Shown: positions 6,932 through 15,012 of the stretch, piece after piece
Layout of the letters: the number at the start of each line of letters is the position of its first letter
Position numbering within the stretch: the first letter of the stretch is position 1
Source of the DNA: Pseudomonadota bacterium
GTDB lineage: Bacteria; Bdellovibrionota; JAFGOL01
Length of the DNA stretch: 18,275 bases
Assembly (NCBI GenBank): GCA_026390535.1
Contig: JAPLFT010000086.1
Span: 1 to 18,275 of the forward strand
Direction of reading: 5' to 3'
Made by a program: the position numbers and the translations under genes
The notes under the pieces: generated by a model
What the model saw: only the letters and a program-made list of their open reading frames with translations
Told to the model about the DNA's origin: nothing
Databases searched by the model: none

Positions 6932-8281
6932 ATGGATATAAAATATTACAGCACCAACCAAAAAGCACCAGCCGTTGATTTTTTTTCTGCTATATTGACA
7001 GGCCAAGCTCCGGACAAGGGCCTTTATATGCCAGATAAATTTCCTAAAATAACTAAAGAAGATTTTGCAAAGATGAGAGACTTAGAATATTTCGAGCTAG
7101 CGGCTCTAATACTCAGTAAATATCTTAAAGAAATACCCCCAAAAGATCTTTTAGAGATGTGCAAAAGTGCATATACCTTTTACCCTAGGCTTGAAAATGT
7201 AACTGAAAACAAATTCCTCATGCGCCTAGATACCGGGCCAACGGCATCTTTTAAGGATTTTGCCGCTCAGATCATGTCAAGGCTCATGCAGTTCGCTATT
7301 AAAAAGGGCGAAAAGCTGAGAGTCCTTACTGCAACCTCCGGTGATACGGGATCTGCAATAGCTCATGCCTTCCATAATATTAAGAATATAGATGTTGTGA
7401 TACTTTTCCCGATCAACGAAGTCTCGAACAAACAACGCAAGCAGATGACGACCTTAGGCGGCAACATAAAGGCAGTGGCAATAAAAGGTAAATTCGATGA
7501 TGCCCAGGCCATGGTCAAGGAAGCTTTTGCAGACAAAGAACTTAAGGGATTAAATCTTACATCGGCTAATTCAATCAATATAGCTAGATTGCTTCCGCAA
7601 TCTGTATATTACTTCTGGGCTCATGCTAAGCTCACAAAAAATATAGACGATAAAATTATTTTTTCCGTTCCTTCCGGTAATTTTGGTGACCTTATGGGAG
7701 GTGTCCTTGCCTGGAAGATGGGGCTCCCTGTTGAAAAATTTATTATTGCGACCAATGCCAACAACGAGGTCCCTAGATTTTTCTCGAATGGTACATATGA
7801 GAAGATAGAACCTTCTATAGAGTGCATTTCCAATGCCATGAATGTCGGACATCCCTCAAATTTTGTCCGACTCATTGACGCCTTTGGCGGTAAGATGGAT
7901 GAGAAGGGTAATATAAACAAGGCTCCGCGCCTGGAGGAAATGAGAAAATTTTTCTATGCGATTTCAGTAAATGATGCTCTGACCAAAGAGACTATTAATA
8001 ACGTCTATAAAAAATATAAAGTTTTACTTGAACCTCATGGTGCGGTGGCCTGGTATGGGCTGGAAAAGTATCTGAAAGAGTATCCTGATGACAATAAAAA
8101 ACTCTATGTAAGTTTTGAGACTGCAGATCCGGCAAAGTTCCCGGAAAAGATTCATAAGATCTTGAACATTGAACCGGAGACACCAAGGAGTCTTGTAGGG
8201 CTTGATAAGCTCAAAGAAAAATATGAAACCATAGATGCAAACTATGCGTCTCTGTACAGATTGCTTAAAGACAATTTTTGA
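6932..8281 (+). CDS. thrC: Threonine synthase
   Basis: The product has 449 residues, close to the usual length of the E. coli/yeast-type enzyme. It converts O-phosphohomoserine to threonine using pyridoxal phosphate. The start (KYYSTNQKAPAVDFFSAILTG, then DKGLYMP) is the family hallmark. The PLP lysine is K108 in TASFKDF. The substrate/PLP-phosphate segments TATSGDTGSA, SVPSGNFGDL and LEPHGAVAW are all intact. No Shine-Dalgarno is visible before the ATG, but the start agrees with the family. The next gene, a likely homoserine kinase, begins 10 nt after the stop, so the two genes cover the last two steps of threonine synthesis in one operon. Confidence 0.96.
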   Translation: MDIKYYSTNQKAPAVDFFSAILTGQAPDKGLYMPDKFPKITKEDFAKMRDLEYFELAALILSKYLKEIPPKDLLEMCKSAYTFYPRLENVTENKFLMRLDTGPTASFKDFAAQIMSRLMQFAIKKGEKLRVLTATSGDTGSAIAHAFHNIKNIDVVILFPINEVSNKQRKQMTTLGGNIKAVAIKGKFDDAQAMVKEAFADKELKGLNLTSANSINIARLLPQSVYYFWAHAKLTKNIDDKIIFSVPSGNFGDLMGGVLAWKMGLPVEKFIIATNANNEVPRFFSNGTYEKIEPSIECISNAMNVGHPSNFVRLIDAFGGKMDEKGNINKAPRLEEMRKFFYAISVNDALTKETINNVYKKYKVLLEPHGAVAWYGLEKYLKEYPDDNKKLYVSFETADPAKFPEKIHKILNIEPETPRSLVGLDKLKEKYETIDANYASLYRLLKDNF

Positions 8282-8291
8282 TGGAGAAAAA

Positions 8292-9512
8292 ATGAAACGT
8301 CTCATTATAGTCTGCGACGGTATGTCCGATTACCCCATAAAAAAACTGGGTAATAAGACACCGTTGATGGTAGCAAAAAAACCCCTTATGGATAAATTGG
8401 CCTTAGAGGGTGCTACGGGTACCTTTAAGACCGTCCCCGACGATCTGCCTCCTGGTTCTGAAGTTGCAAATCTTTCCATCATAGGCTATGACCCAAGAGA
8501 AAATTATTGTCAGCGTGGTGTGCTTGAAGCTGCAAGCCTTGGTGTAAGCCTGAACCCTAAAGACTTGGCGATGCGTTGTAACCTAGTCTATGTGAAAGAT
8601 GATAAAATGGAGAGTCACTCCGGCGGGGATCTGGAACATAAAGAGGCTGGTGAGATCCTAAATCTTTTGAATGAAAAACTTGGAGAGAAAGACATAAAAT
8701 TCTATCAGGGTTTCCACTATAGGCATCTACTTGTTATTGGCGGTGGCAGCGATAGGATCAAATGCTATCCGCCGCATGATTATTTGGGAGAAAAATATAA
8801 AAGTATTATGGTTGAAAGTGGAGGAACTGAGGGAAAAGCCACAGCCGAAACCTTAAACAAACTAATCATGAGATCAAAAACAATACTTGAAAAACTTCCT
8901 TCAAATATTGAGAAAGCGAAAAAAAACCTCAAACATCCAAACCTAATCTGGCCATGGGCACAGGGGTATAAGCCAAAAATGAAGACTATACGTGAACTCA
9001 CTGGCCTTAGCGGAGCGACTATAACCGCTGTGGATCTAATAAAAGGTCTCAGCATTTACGCCGGAATGGATATAATCAAGGTAGACGGTGCTACCGGAAA
9101 TTATAAAACAAATTACGAGGGAAAAGCACGTGCTGCACTTTCTGCACTTGAAAAATATGATTACGTTTATCTGCATGTTGAAGCTGCAGACGAAGCAAGC
9201 CACGACGGTGACTTAGATTTAAAAATAAAAGTAATAGAGGATATTAATAATAGACTTCTTGCTCCCATATTGAAGGGGATTGCAGAAAAGAGAATTGATG
9301 TCAGGATAGCATTACTTCCAGACCATTCAACCCCGGTTGAATTTAGAAACCATGTGAAAGTTCCTGTCCCCGTTATTCTTTGGGGAAGCGGTATAAAGCC
9401 TGACAACGTGCAAGTTTTTGACGAGATAAGCGTCAAAGAAGGTTCTCTAAAGGAAATGAATCAGAAAGATTTTTTTAGATCTTTTTTAATGCCTGTTCAA
9501 TATCAGCGATAA
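8292..9512 (+). CDS. ApgM-fold protein, probable homoserine kinase (non-orthologous ThrB)
   Basis: The product has 406 residues. An in-frame start at 8235 inside thrC is possible, but the ATG at 8292 has a GGAG site at 8283-8286, and its product begins MKRLIIVCDGMSD, exactly where the family starts. The fold is alkaline-phosphatase-like: metal ligand D9 in CDGMSD, catalytic Ser56 in PPGSEVANLS, then IGYDP, GVLEAASLGV, late metal sites in HVEAADEASHDGD and LLPDHSTPVEFRNH. Relatives are annotated either as cofactor-independent phosphoglycerate mutase (archaeal ApgM type) or as a proposed homoserine kinase. Placement 10 nt after thrC, with no other thrB nearby, favours homoserine kinase. The last 38 bp overlap the 3' end of the convergent MetY-like gene. 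Confidence 0.85.
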   Translation: MKRLIIVCDGMSDYPIKKLGNKTPLMVAKKPLMDKLALEGATGTFKTVPDDLPPGSEVANLSIIGYDPRENYCQRGVLEAASLGVSLNPKDLAMRCNLVYVKDDKMESHSGGDLEHKEAGEILNLLNEKLGEKDIKFYQGFHYRHLLVIGGGSDRIKCYPPHDYLGEKYKSIMVESGGTEGKATAETLNKLIMRSKTILEKLPSNIEKAKKNLKHPNLIWPWAQGYKPKMKTIRELTGLSGATITAVDLIKGLSIYAGMDIIKVDGATGNYKTNYEGKARAALSALEKYDYVYLHVEAADEASHDGDLDLKIKVIEDINNRLLAPILKGIAEKRIDVRIALLPDHSTPVEFRNHVKVPVPVILWGSGIKPDNVQVFDEISVKEGSLKEMNQKDFFRSFLMPVQYQR

Positions 9513-10893
9513 TATCGTCCGGATGTTCCGCACCAACACACAGGCGGACTAGATTATCTGGAATGTTTGCAAGAACTCTGCCTGCCTGACCCTGCTGTTG
9601 ATGGGTAGATATAGCGGGGATCGTTGCAACGCTCTTGATACGCCCCAGGTCAGTAGCCCGGAATATATTGTTAAGTGAATCAAAGAATTTTCTGGTCTGA
9701 ACGGCTCCACCCTTTATACAAAAAGACATCAAATGGCCGTAACGATTTACTGGTTTTTTGTATTCAGGGTCGTATTCAGCATCAACCAGCCACAGGTATC
9801 TGCTGGCAAGTTTGTATAATGGATGATTGGGGAGTCCCAGATACTGAACGCTCTCAATTTTATTGTGAGTGCTCAAATATTGGGCAACCCTCATTGTATT
9901 TTTGCTTAAAAGATCTACTTTCGACCTAAGGGTTCGAAGGTCATTTAAGGTCATGATAGCCTGCATAGGATGCAGATTCGGACCGTAATCTCTGTTTGGC
10001 AGATATTTTATATAGGTTGCAAAATCCTTCTTCATGGCATCGTTATCTATGTTTGAAGTCAGATTGTGACGTGCTATTACAGCACCGGCAATCCCAAATC
10101 CGCTGCTTGTCATTGTCTTTGTGACTGATTGAACGACAATGTCTGCACCGTGTTCGATGGGACGTAAAAGTGCCGGGGTAGCTATTGTGCTATCACAAAT
10201 TAGAGGGATGTTATGGCTGTGTGCAAGATCGGCCACGGCCTTTATGTCAAAAAATCCAAGACAAGGATTGCTTGGAAGTTCTCCGTAGAGAAAGCGGGTA
10301 TTCTCATCTATCTTTTCTGCCCACTCTTCAATGTCTGCTGTATTCCTAACCCAACGACACTCAATGCCACGTTCTTCCATAAGACGTATGCTGAACTGCT
10401 GAAATGTTCCTCCATAACACTGGCTACTAGCTACAAAATTTCTGGGTTCCTGCTTGGATTTACTTTTGTGAATGAGAAACGGCTGAACAGCCGTCATTAT
10501 GGCGGCCATGCCGGAAGACGTAGAGCAACAGGATGTTTCACCGTTGAAACCATAACCATCCAAGAGCGCAATTGTCCACTCATAATAATACGTAGAAGGG
10601 TTTGCTATCCTGGAATAAGTCCATGACGGGATCAGATAAGATAGTGCAGCCTCCATCTCATCTGAGTCGTTGAATACCTGGGATGTGCTCATAAATATGG
10701 GTTCTATTATTGAGCCTTGATAATCCTCTATCGCATCCTTTACGGAATAAAGGCCGTGCACTGAAATTGTGTCGAACTTCCATTTTTTTACCACATTCTT
10801 TATATATTCGCTGCGGTTCTTTAAATAGGCATTGTTTTTATCTATGTATCTTTTCATACCGGGAGTAATATTTGTTTCATTCGAATCTGCCAT
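9475..10893 (-). CDS. Cys/Met-metabolism PLP enzyme (O-acetylhomoserine sulfhydrylase or cystathionine gamma-synthase type)
   Basis: The product has 472 residues. TTG (10908) and ATG (10905) starts are in frame, but the ATG at 10893 has GGAGG 5 nt upstream and is preferred. Family motifs run in order: YSRIANPST (93-101), CSTSSGMAAI (123-132), YGGTF (160-164), ELPSNP (205-210), CDST with the PLP-binding D234, and the Schiff-base lysine K259 in SVTKTMTSSG. Later come PAISTHQQQ and the carboxylate-binding arginine in VRLCVGAEHPDDI. The family handles activated homoserine in methionine synthesis; sequence alone does not decide between MetY, MetB and MetZ. About 45 extra N-terminal residues precede the usual SVHG start. 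It begins 20 nt after the ABC exporter gene and may be cotranscribed with it. Confidence 0.88.
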   Translation of the reverse strand: MADSNETNITPGMKRYIDKNNAYLKNRSEYIKNVVKKWKFDTISVHGLYSVKDAIEDYQGSIIEPIFMSTSQVFNDSDEMEAALSYLIPSWTYSRIANPSTYYYEWTIALLDGYGFNGETSCCSTSSGMAAIMTAVQPFLIHKSKSKQEPRNFVASSQCYGGTFQQFSIRLMEERGIECRWVRNTADIEEWAEKIDENTRFLYGELPSNPCLGFFDIKAVADLAHSHNIPLICDSTIATPALLRPIEHGADIVVQSVTKTMTSSGFGIAGAVIARHNLTSNIDNDAMKKDFATYIKYLPNRDYGPNLHPMQAIMTLNDLRTLRSKVDLLSKNTMRVAQYLSTHNKIESVQYLGLPNHPLYKLASRYLWLVDAEYDPEYKKPVNRYGHLMSFCIKGGAVQTRKFFDSLNNIFRATDLGRIKSVATIPAISTHQQQGQAGRVLANIPDNLVRLCVGAEHPDDIIADIEQALKKI

Positions 10894-10913
10894 TTCAGCC
10901 TCCATCAATTTTT

Positions 10914-13900
10914 TTAATCCGATATTCTCGTAAAGTGTGCATAAGCACCATTGTTCTTTAAAAGTTCGGTGCGAGTGCCTTCTTCTATTATCTCACCTTC
11001 ATTAAGGACAAAAATCTTATCGCAGTTTTTAATTGAAATCAGTCTGTGTGCGACAAGTACCACTGTCCTGTCCTTACAGATATTGGGCATAGCTTCACTT
11101 ATGGCCAGTTCGCTCTCAGGGTCCAATGAGCTTGTAGCTTCGTCCATAATCAATATTTTCGGATTTCTGTAAAGAGCACGTGCTATTGATATGCGTTGCT
11201 TCTGTCCGGCAGAAAGTCCGGTACCATCCTCAAAAAGCTGCCTGAAATATCCGTCCGGATGCTGACGTATAAAACTATCTGCTCCCGCAAGGATTGATGC
11301 ATCTGTAGCCTTCTTAATATCAGGGAATTGGTCACCTATAGATATATTATCCAATATTGTACCAGAAAATAATCTTGAATCCTGGGTTACCATTGCTATC
11401 ACACGTCGAAGTTCCGTCAGAGGATAATGTTTTACGTCATATCCGTCTATGAGCACCTTTCCTTCAAACGGTTCAAAGAGTCTGTTTATCAATTGTACCA
11501 TCGTGGTTTTTCCGGAACCGCTTCTGCCTATAAGTGCAACAACCTGTCCTGATTTTATTTCTGCATTTACTTTGTTTAAGATCAGGGGTGATTCCTCGTT
11601 GCCGTATCTAAAAGATACATCTTTGAATGAGATACGTCCTTTTACGGATTCTGCGGATAGAGGAAGATACTTTTGCAGTCTATCTTCCGGAAAAGTAGAG
11701 AAGATGTCGTTTAATCTTGAAATGCCGAACCTTACCTCCTGAAGTGTTATAAATATATTTGAGATATTCAATATCGGACCCAATGCCATAGCGAACAACG
11801 ACATCAATGCGATTATGGTACCTATGGTCATTGTGTCGGAAATGACCATCTTTGCACCCATGAATAGAACCAAAAGCGGAATGCCCTTATAGAAAAGTTC
11901 TACAACAAGAGTGTAGAAATTGCCCACATGTTTCATCTTTAACTGCCAGGTCGACGACTTTGCGTATTTTTCTTCCCACTTCCAACGCCAGGGGATCTCT
12001 GCAGAAAAGATCTTTAATGTGTTTATGTTCTTTACGCCTTCTACCAGAATTGTCTGTGCTTCCGTCGATTTAGCCACTGTTTCTGAATAATATCTATATA
12101 TGAATTTAGAAGCAAATATGGTACATATGATAAGAACAGCGACGGCTATAAGAAATATAAATCCTATTTTTGCGCTGAGTATGAAAATAGCGGCTACATA
12201 AATAACGGACATCAGGATATCTATCAAAAATTCAATTCCCTGCTGAGAAATGAAATTTTTTATTACTTGGATGTCATTTAGGCGCATTAATGTATCACCG
12301 GTCCTGCGACTTGCAAAAAATGATGCCGGCAGTCTGAATATGTGTCTAAAAAGCTGTGCACTCATCTCTATATCTATCTGAAGGGATATAAATGCGGTCA
12401 GATATCGTCTTACAAGCCCGGATATGGATACCATAATGATGAAGATCAGGAAACCGGCACCGATTATGTTCAGCAGACCAAAATCAAAGTTTATTAGAAC
12501 CTTATCTATGATCTGTTGAGAAAAATACGGTGTTGCCAGCCCCATAAAATTTAGAAGCAGAGAAATAAGTATTATCTGAATGAAGATTTTTTTATAAGGT
12601 TTTAAAAGCTCCCAATATATCTCTATGTTCTCTTTTTTAGGCTCATTTTTATAAAACTCCGTTGTTGCGTTGAATAACAAAAGTATATTATTCCATTTTG
12701 ATTTAAATTCTTCGTGTGTTACTTTTCTAATCCCTATAGCCGGGTCGCCGATAATAATGTGTTTTTTGCTGATATCGTAAACTACCACGAAATGATATCC
12801 CTGAGTTGTTATAGCCGGAAGCTTGATATCTTTAATATCCTCTAGGTCTACCTGTACCCCTCTTGTCAATAATCCGATTCTCTCTGCAGCCGCGGCTATA
12901 CCGTAGAGGCTGGCACCGTCTACCCCCACATCTATGGAATTCCTAAAAAACGGAACTCCCATATCTATTCCAAAATACTTTGATACCATTGCCATGGATG
13001 CGGCCGCACAATCCATTTCATCATGTTGTATTATGATCGGGAATTTTTTATTATATTTTTTGTCCTTTTCATAATCAAATTCATCGCTGTCATCAAGTTC
13101 ATCTTTTTCCAACATATTTTTTTCCGATATATCACTTACCTTGGGTCTTTTTATTTCATATTCCTTTATTTCCGGTTTAACATCGTTAGTACCGTCGTAT
13201 ATTGATTTTATAAAAGAATATTTTTTTATAAGAGCAATGTATGCTTTAAGCGGTATTTTGTAGATGATGGAATCTTCTAAAGTCTGATACGTATATATGG
13301 ATATATGTGCTTTTCCTTTTATGTTTAACTGCTGATGACCGAACAGCATGGGTGGCTCAATCTTTGTTAAGATTTTGTCTTTTTGGATATTATCGTTAAA
13401 TTGAATTATCTGAACTCTACCTTCTTTTAGAAGGAATACATGAGACTGTTTTGTGTTCTCTTTTTGTATAATCTCGTCTTTTTTGAACGCCTGTATATCA
13501 AAAGACAGAACAAAATTTTTGATATCTTTTATATCAACACCTTTTTGATATTTAATGGGTCTTAAAAAGTCCTGTACTTCAGGATCTGTGGTCATTGTTT
13601 TAAGATAATCATATTCTTTTTTATGTTTTTTAAGCATAGAGAGCAGGGGAGAGGTTTGAATAAAGAGAACATTCCCCACTGTATCCATCTGTGCGGAATA
13701 ATGCCATGGTGTATCGAGCAATACTGCAGAAAGATCCACGGAACGGAATGTTTTTAATTCTCCTGCGTGGAACTCTTTACCATTGGGTAATTTGTTAAAA
13801 AGATGTGCGCGCCCTTCAAGAAGTATTGCTATCTCATGAGGTTTTTCTCCCTGTATTATGAATGTCTCACCGTTTTTTAGCGTGCTGATCCTTGAATATT

Positions 13901-13994
13901 CGGATAACTCTACAAGGTCCTCTTTTGTAAAAAAATTAAATATAGATCGATCTTTTATGGACGATATGACGTCCAGTATTTTTTTGTTGTTCAT
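10914..13994 (-). CDS. Peptidase-containing ABC exporter (CNB-CNB-C39-ABC) for double-glycine peptides
   Basis: The product has 1026 residues. Domains in order: two cyclic-nucleotide-binding-like folds (about 15-135 and 160-275), an acidic linker, a C39 cysteine protease (about 315-440), a six-helix ABC membrane domain (about 455-760) and an ATPase (about 785-1026). C39 residues are complete: Cys329 in DEMDCAAASM, His401 in GYHFVVV, Asp417 in GDP. The ATPase has Walker A GRSGSGKT (K829), Q-loop VTQD, signature LSAGQ (927-931), Walker B LIMDE (E952) and the H-loop VAHR, so it should be active. It would cut leader peptides after Gly-Gly and export the product across the inner membrane. Its ATG overlaps the HlyD-like stop (ATGA) and a GGGGG run lies upstream. 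The two CNB domains lack clear cAMP-contact residues. Confidence 0.95.
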   Translation of the reverse strand: MNNKKILDVISSIKDRSIFNFFTKEDLVELSEYSRISTLKNGETFIIQGEKPHEIAILLEGRAHLFNKLPNGKEFHAGELKTFRSVDLSAVLLDTPWHYSAQMDTVGNVLFIQTSPLLSMLKKHKKEYDYLKTMTTDPEVQDFLRPIKYQKGVDIKDIKNFVLSFDIQAFKKDEIIQKENTKQSHVFLLKEGRVQIIQFNDNIQKDKILTKIEPPMLFGHQQLNIKGKAHISIYTYQTLEDSIIYKIPLKAYIALIKKYSFIKSIYDGTNDVKPEIKEYEIKRPKVSDISEKNMLEKDELDDSDEFDYEKDKKYNKKFPIIIQHDEMDCAAASMAMVSKYFGIDMGVPFFRNSIDVGVDGASLYGIAAAAERIGLLTRGVQVDLEDIKDIKLPAITTQGYHFVVVYDISKKHIIIGDPAIGIRKVTHEEFKSKWNNILLLFNATTEFYKNEPKKENIEIYWELLKPYKKIFIQIILISLLLNFMGLATPYFSQQIIDKVLINFDFGLLNIIGAGFLIFIIMVSISGLVRRYLTAFISLQIDIEMSAQLFRHIFRLPASFFASRRTGDTLMRLNDIQVIKNFISQQGIEFLIDILMSVIYVAAIFILSAKIGFIFLIAVAVLIICTIFASKFIYRYYSETVAKSTEAQTILVEGVKNINTLKIFSAEIPWRWKWEEKYAKSSTWQLKMKHVGNFYTLVVELFYKGIPLLVLFMGAKMVISDTMTIGTIIALMSLFAMALGPILNISNIFITLQEVRFGISRLNDIFSTFPEDRLQKYLPLSAESVKGRISFKDVSFRYGNEESPLILNKVNAEIKSGQVVALIGRSGSGKTTMVQLINRLFEPFEGKVLIDGYDVKHYPLTELRRVIAMVTQDSRLFSGTILDNISIGDQFPDIKKATDASILAGADSFIRQHPDGYFRQLFEDGTGLSAGQKQRISIARALYRNPKILIMDEATSSLDPESELAISEAMPNICKDRTVVLVAHRLISIKNCDKIFVLNEGEIIEEGTRTELLKNNGAYAHFTRISD

Positions 13995-14731
13995 AATTTA
14001 ACCCCCAGGAACCTGGAGATAAGCCTTTCCTTTCCGATAATCATTTCTGTCGTTACAGGGAGACCACTTATAAGTTTTATTTTTTGTTCAGTCAGGAATT
14101 TAAGGCTTTCATCATCTATCTTTGCCTCAACAACGTATTGATTATTATTTAACATGGGTTCCGTGAGTATTGTACCCTCTATAATCTTGTTCTTTGGTCC
14201 GAATGAAAAATTAAAATGATATATTACCTTATTTCCTATTTTGACCTTATTGAGAAGATTATCCGGTATATATAGCCTTACTGCCGTGTCCTCTTCTTCA
14301 GGACGAATAGTTATAACCTCTGTTGATACCGGGTATAATACTCCCTGTTTAAGATCAGCTTTTTGAGAAACACTTCCCTCTGTACGTGAAAAAAACGGCA
14401 CTATCCTTTTTTCCTGATCATAATATTCGAAAAGGATATCTCCTTTTTTTACTACCTGTCCTATATGTGTGGTATGACGTCTGAACTCAAAAGAGTGATT
14501 TGGTCGTATAGAGATATCGGGAATAAGATGGATTATCTCACCTTTGATAACATATGATTTATTAACTGTTGTTAGAAAAGACCAAGTGCCGAGTATTATA
14601 GCAGTGGCGAATATCAGATAAAACCCCATAATAGCAAGATGTTTTGGTTCACTATAAAGAATGGTTTGAAATTTTTTGCTGAATTGATTGGGCGACCTGC
14701 TCAGTATTTGGTCATTGTGTTTTTCAGGCAT
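13991..14731 (-). CDS. Short HlyD-like membrane fusion protein
   Basis: The product has 246 residues. A cytoplasmic N-terminus is followed by one membrane helix (about 33-54), then periplasmic beta-rich domains: a split lipoyl/barrel-sandwich region (VIKGEII..., HIGQVVKKGDILFEYYDQEKR, RTEGSVSQKADLKQGV) and a beta-barrel region (VRLYIPDNLLNKVKIGNKVIYHF to the end). The long coiled-coil hairpin of classical HlyD is missing, so the protein is much shorter than usual. It would join the peptidase-ABC exporter to an outer-membrane channel such as a TolC, which is not in the window. It overlaps the exporter gene by 4 bp. Its GAGG ribosome site (minus strand, 7 nt before the ATG) lies inside the stem of the preceding terminator, so translation is probably restrained. 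Confidence 0.85.
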   Translation of the reverse strand: MPEKHNDQILSRSPNQFSKKFQTILYSEPKHLAIMGFYLIFATAIILGTWSFLTTVNKSYVIKGEIIHLIPDISIRPNHSFEFRRHTTHIGQVVKKGDILFEYYDQEKRIVPFFSRTEGSVSQKADLKQGVLYPVSTEVITIRPEEEDTAVRLYIPDNLLNKVKIGNKVIYHFNFSFGPKNKIIEGTILTEPMLNNNQYVVEAKIDDESLKFLTEQKIKLISGLPVTTEMIIGKERLISRFLGVKL

Positions 14732-14768
14732 AAAAAACCCTCTAATGTAAAATGTTACATCAGAGGGT
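14732..14768 (-). terminator. Strong intrinsic terminator between peptide and exporter genes
   Basis: Read on the minus strand, the stem joins 14767-14755 with 14750-14738: 12 pairs and one A-C mismatch (14744/14761), closed by a 4-nt loop, with an extra A-T pair at the base. Six of the pairs form a GC-rich base (CCCTCT with AGAGGG). Six U residues (14737-14732) follow directly. It lies 20 bp past the peptide stop and ends exactly at the ATG of the HlyD-like gene, so most transcripts should carry only the peptide gene, with read-through supplying the exporter. Confidence 0.9.
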
Positions 14769-14788
14769 CATATTTAGCTATTTTTTTA

Positions 14789-14977
14789 TTACCACTTAAT
14801 CTTTAGTCCCAATCCCGCTCTGCCCCAGCCTACATCAACGGCAACGTGTGTGCCTTTGGCCTGTTGCAACTTAAGGGCCTTATCCATGAATTCTTCAACA
14901 ATGTCTACGCCGCCCTTAATTTTTTTAAGGTCTTTTTTCTCTACTTTTTTGATTTTCTTTTTTTTCTTTTTAATCAT
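14789..14977 (-). CDS. Double-glycine leader peptide, predicted exporter substrate (bacteriocin-like)
   Basis: The product has 62 residues: a 23-residue leader ending DLKKIKGG and a 39-residue core starting VDIVEEF. The leader end fits the double-glycine consensus (ELxxIxGG), and a matching C39 exporter lies directly downstream. The leader is unusual in having 13 lysines in 23 residues. The core has no cysteine, so neither lanthionines nor disulfides are possible. Its first half is an amphipathic acidic/basic helix; its second half is glycine-rich with alternating hydrophobic residues, ending GLGLKIKW. Overall core charge is near neutral. No immunity gene or modifying enzyme is obvious. An AGG-containing site lies about 10 nt upstream of the ATG. 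The role could be bacteriocin, signal or secreted effector; I do not recognise a known family. Confidence 0.85.
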   Translation of the reverse strand: MIKKKKKKIKKVEKKDLKKIKGGVDIVEEFMDKALKLQQAKGTHVAVDVGWGRAGLGLKIKW

Positions 14978-15012
14978 AATTCCAACCTGTTTATTCGGAT
15001 GCTCTTACCATT

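Noticed and set aside
8235..8291. Longer ApgM-fold product starting within thrC at 8235.
   Set aside because: The extra 19 residues do not fit the family, whereas the ATG at 8292 has a GGAG site and begins at the conserved first strand.
7363..8305. Several minus-strand open frames across thrC.
   Set aside because: They lie fully antisense to an unmistakable threonine synthase, overlap each other and show no family motif or ribosome binding site.
8780..9436. Minus-strand open frames inside the ApgM-fold gene.
   Set aside because: They are antisense shadows of a gene with clear catalytic motifs; compositions are atypical and no start signals are seen.
10213..10626. A 137-codon plus-strand frame inside the MetY-like gene.
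   Set aside because: It is antisense to the conserved PLP-enzyme core and its product has no recognisable pattern.
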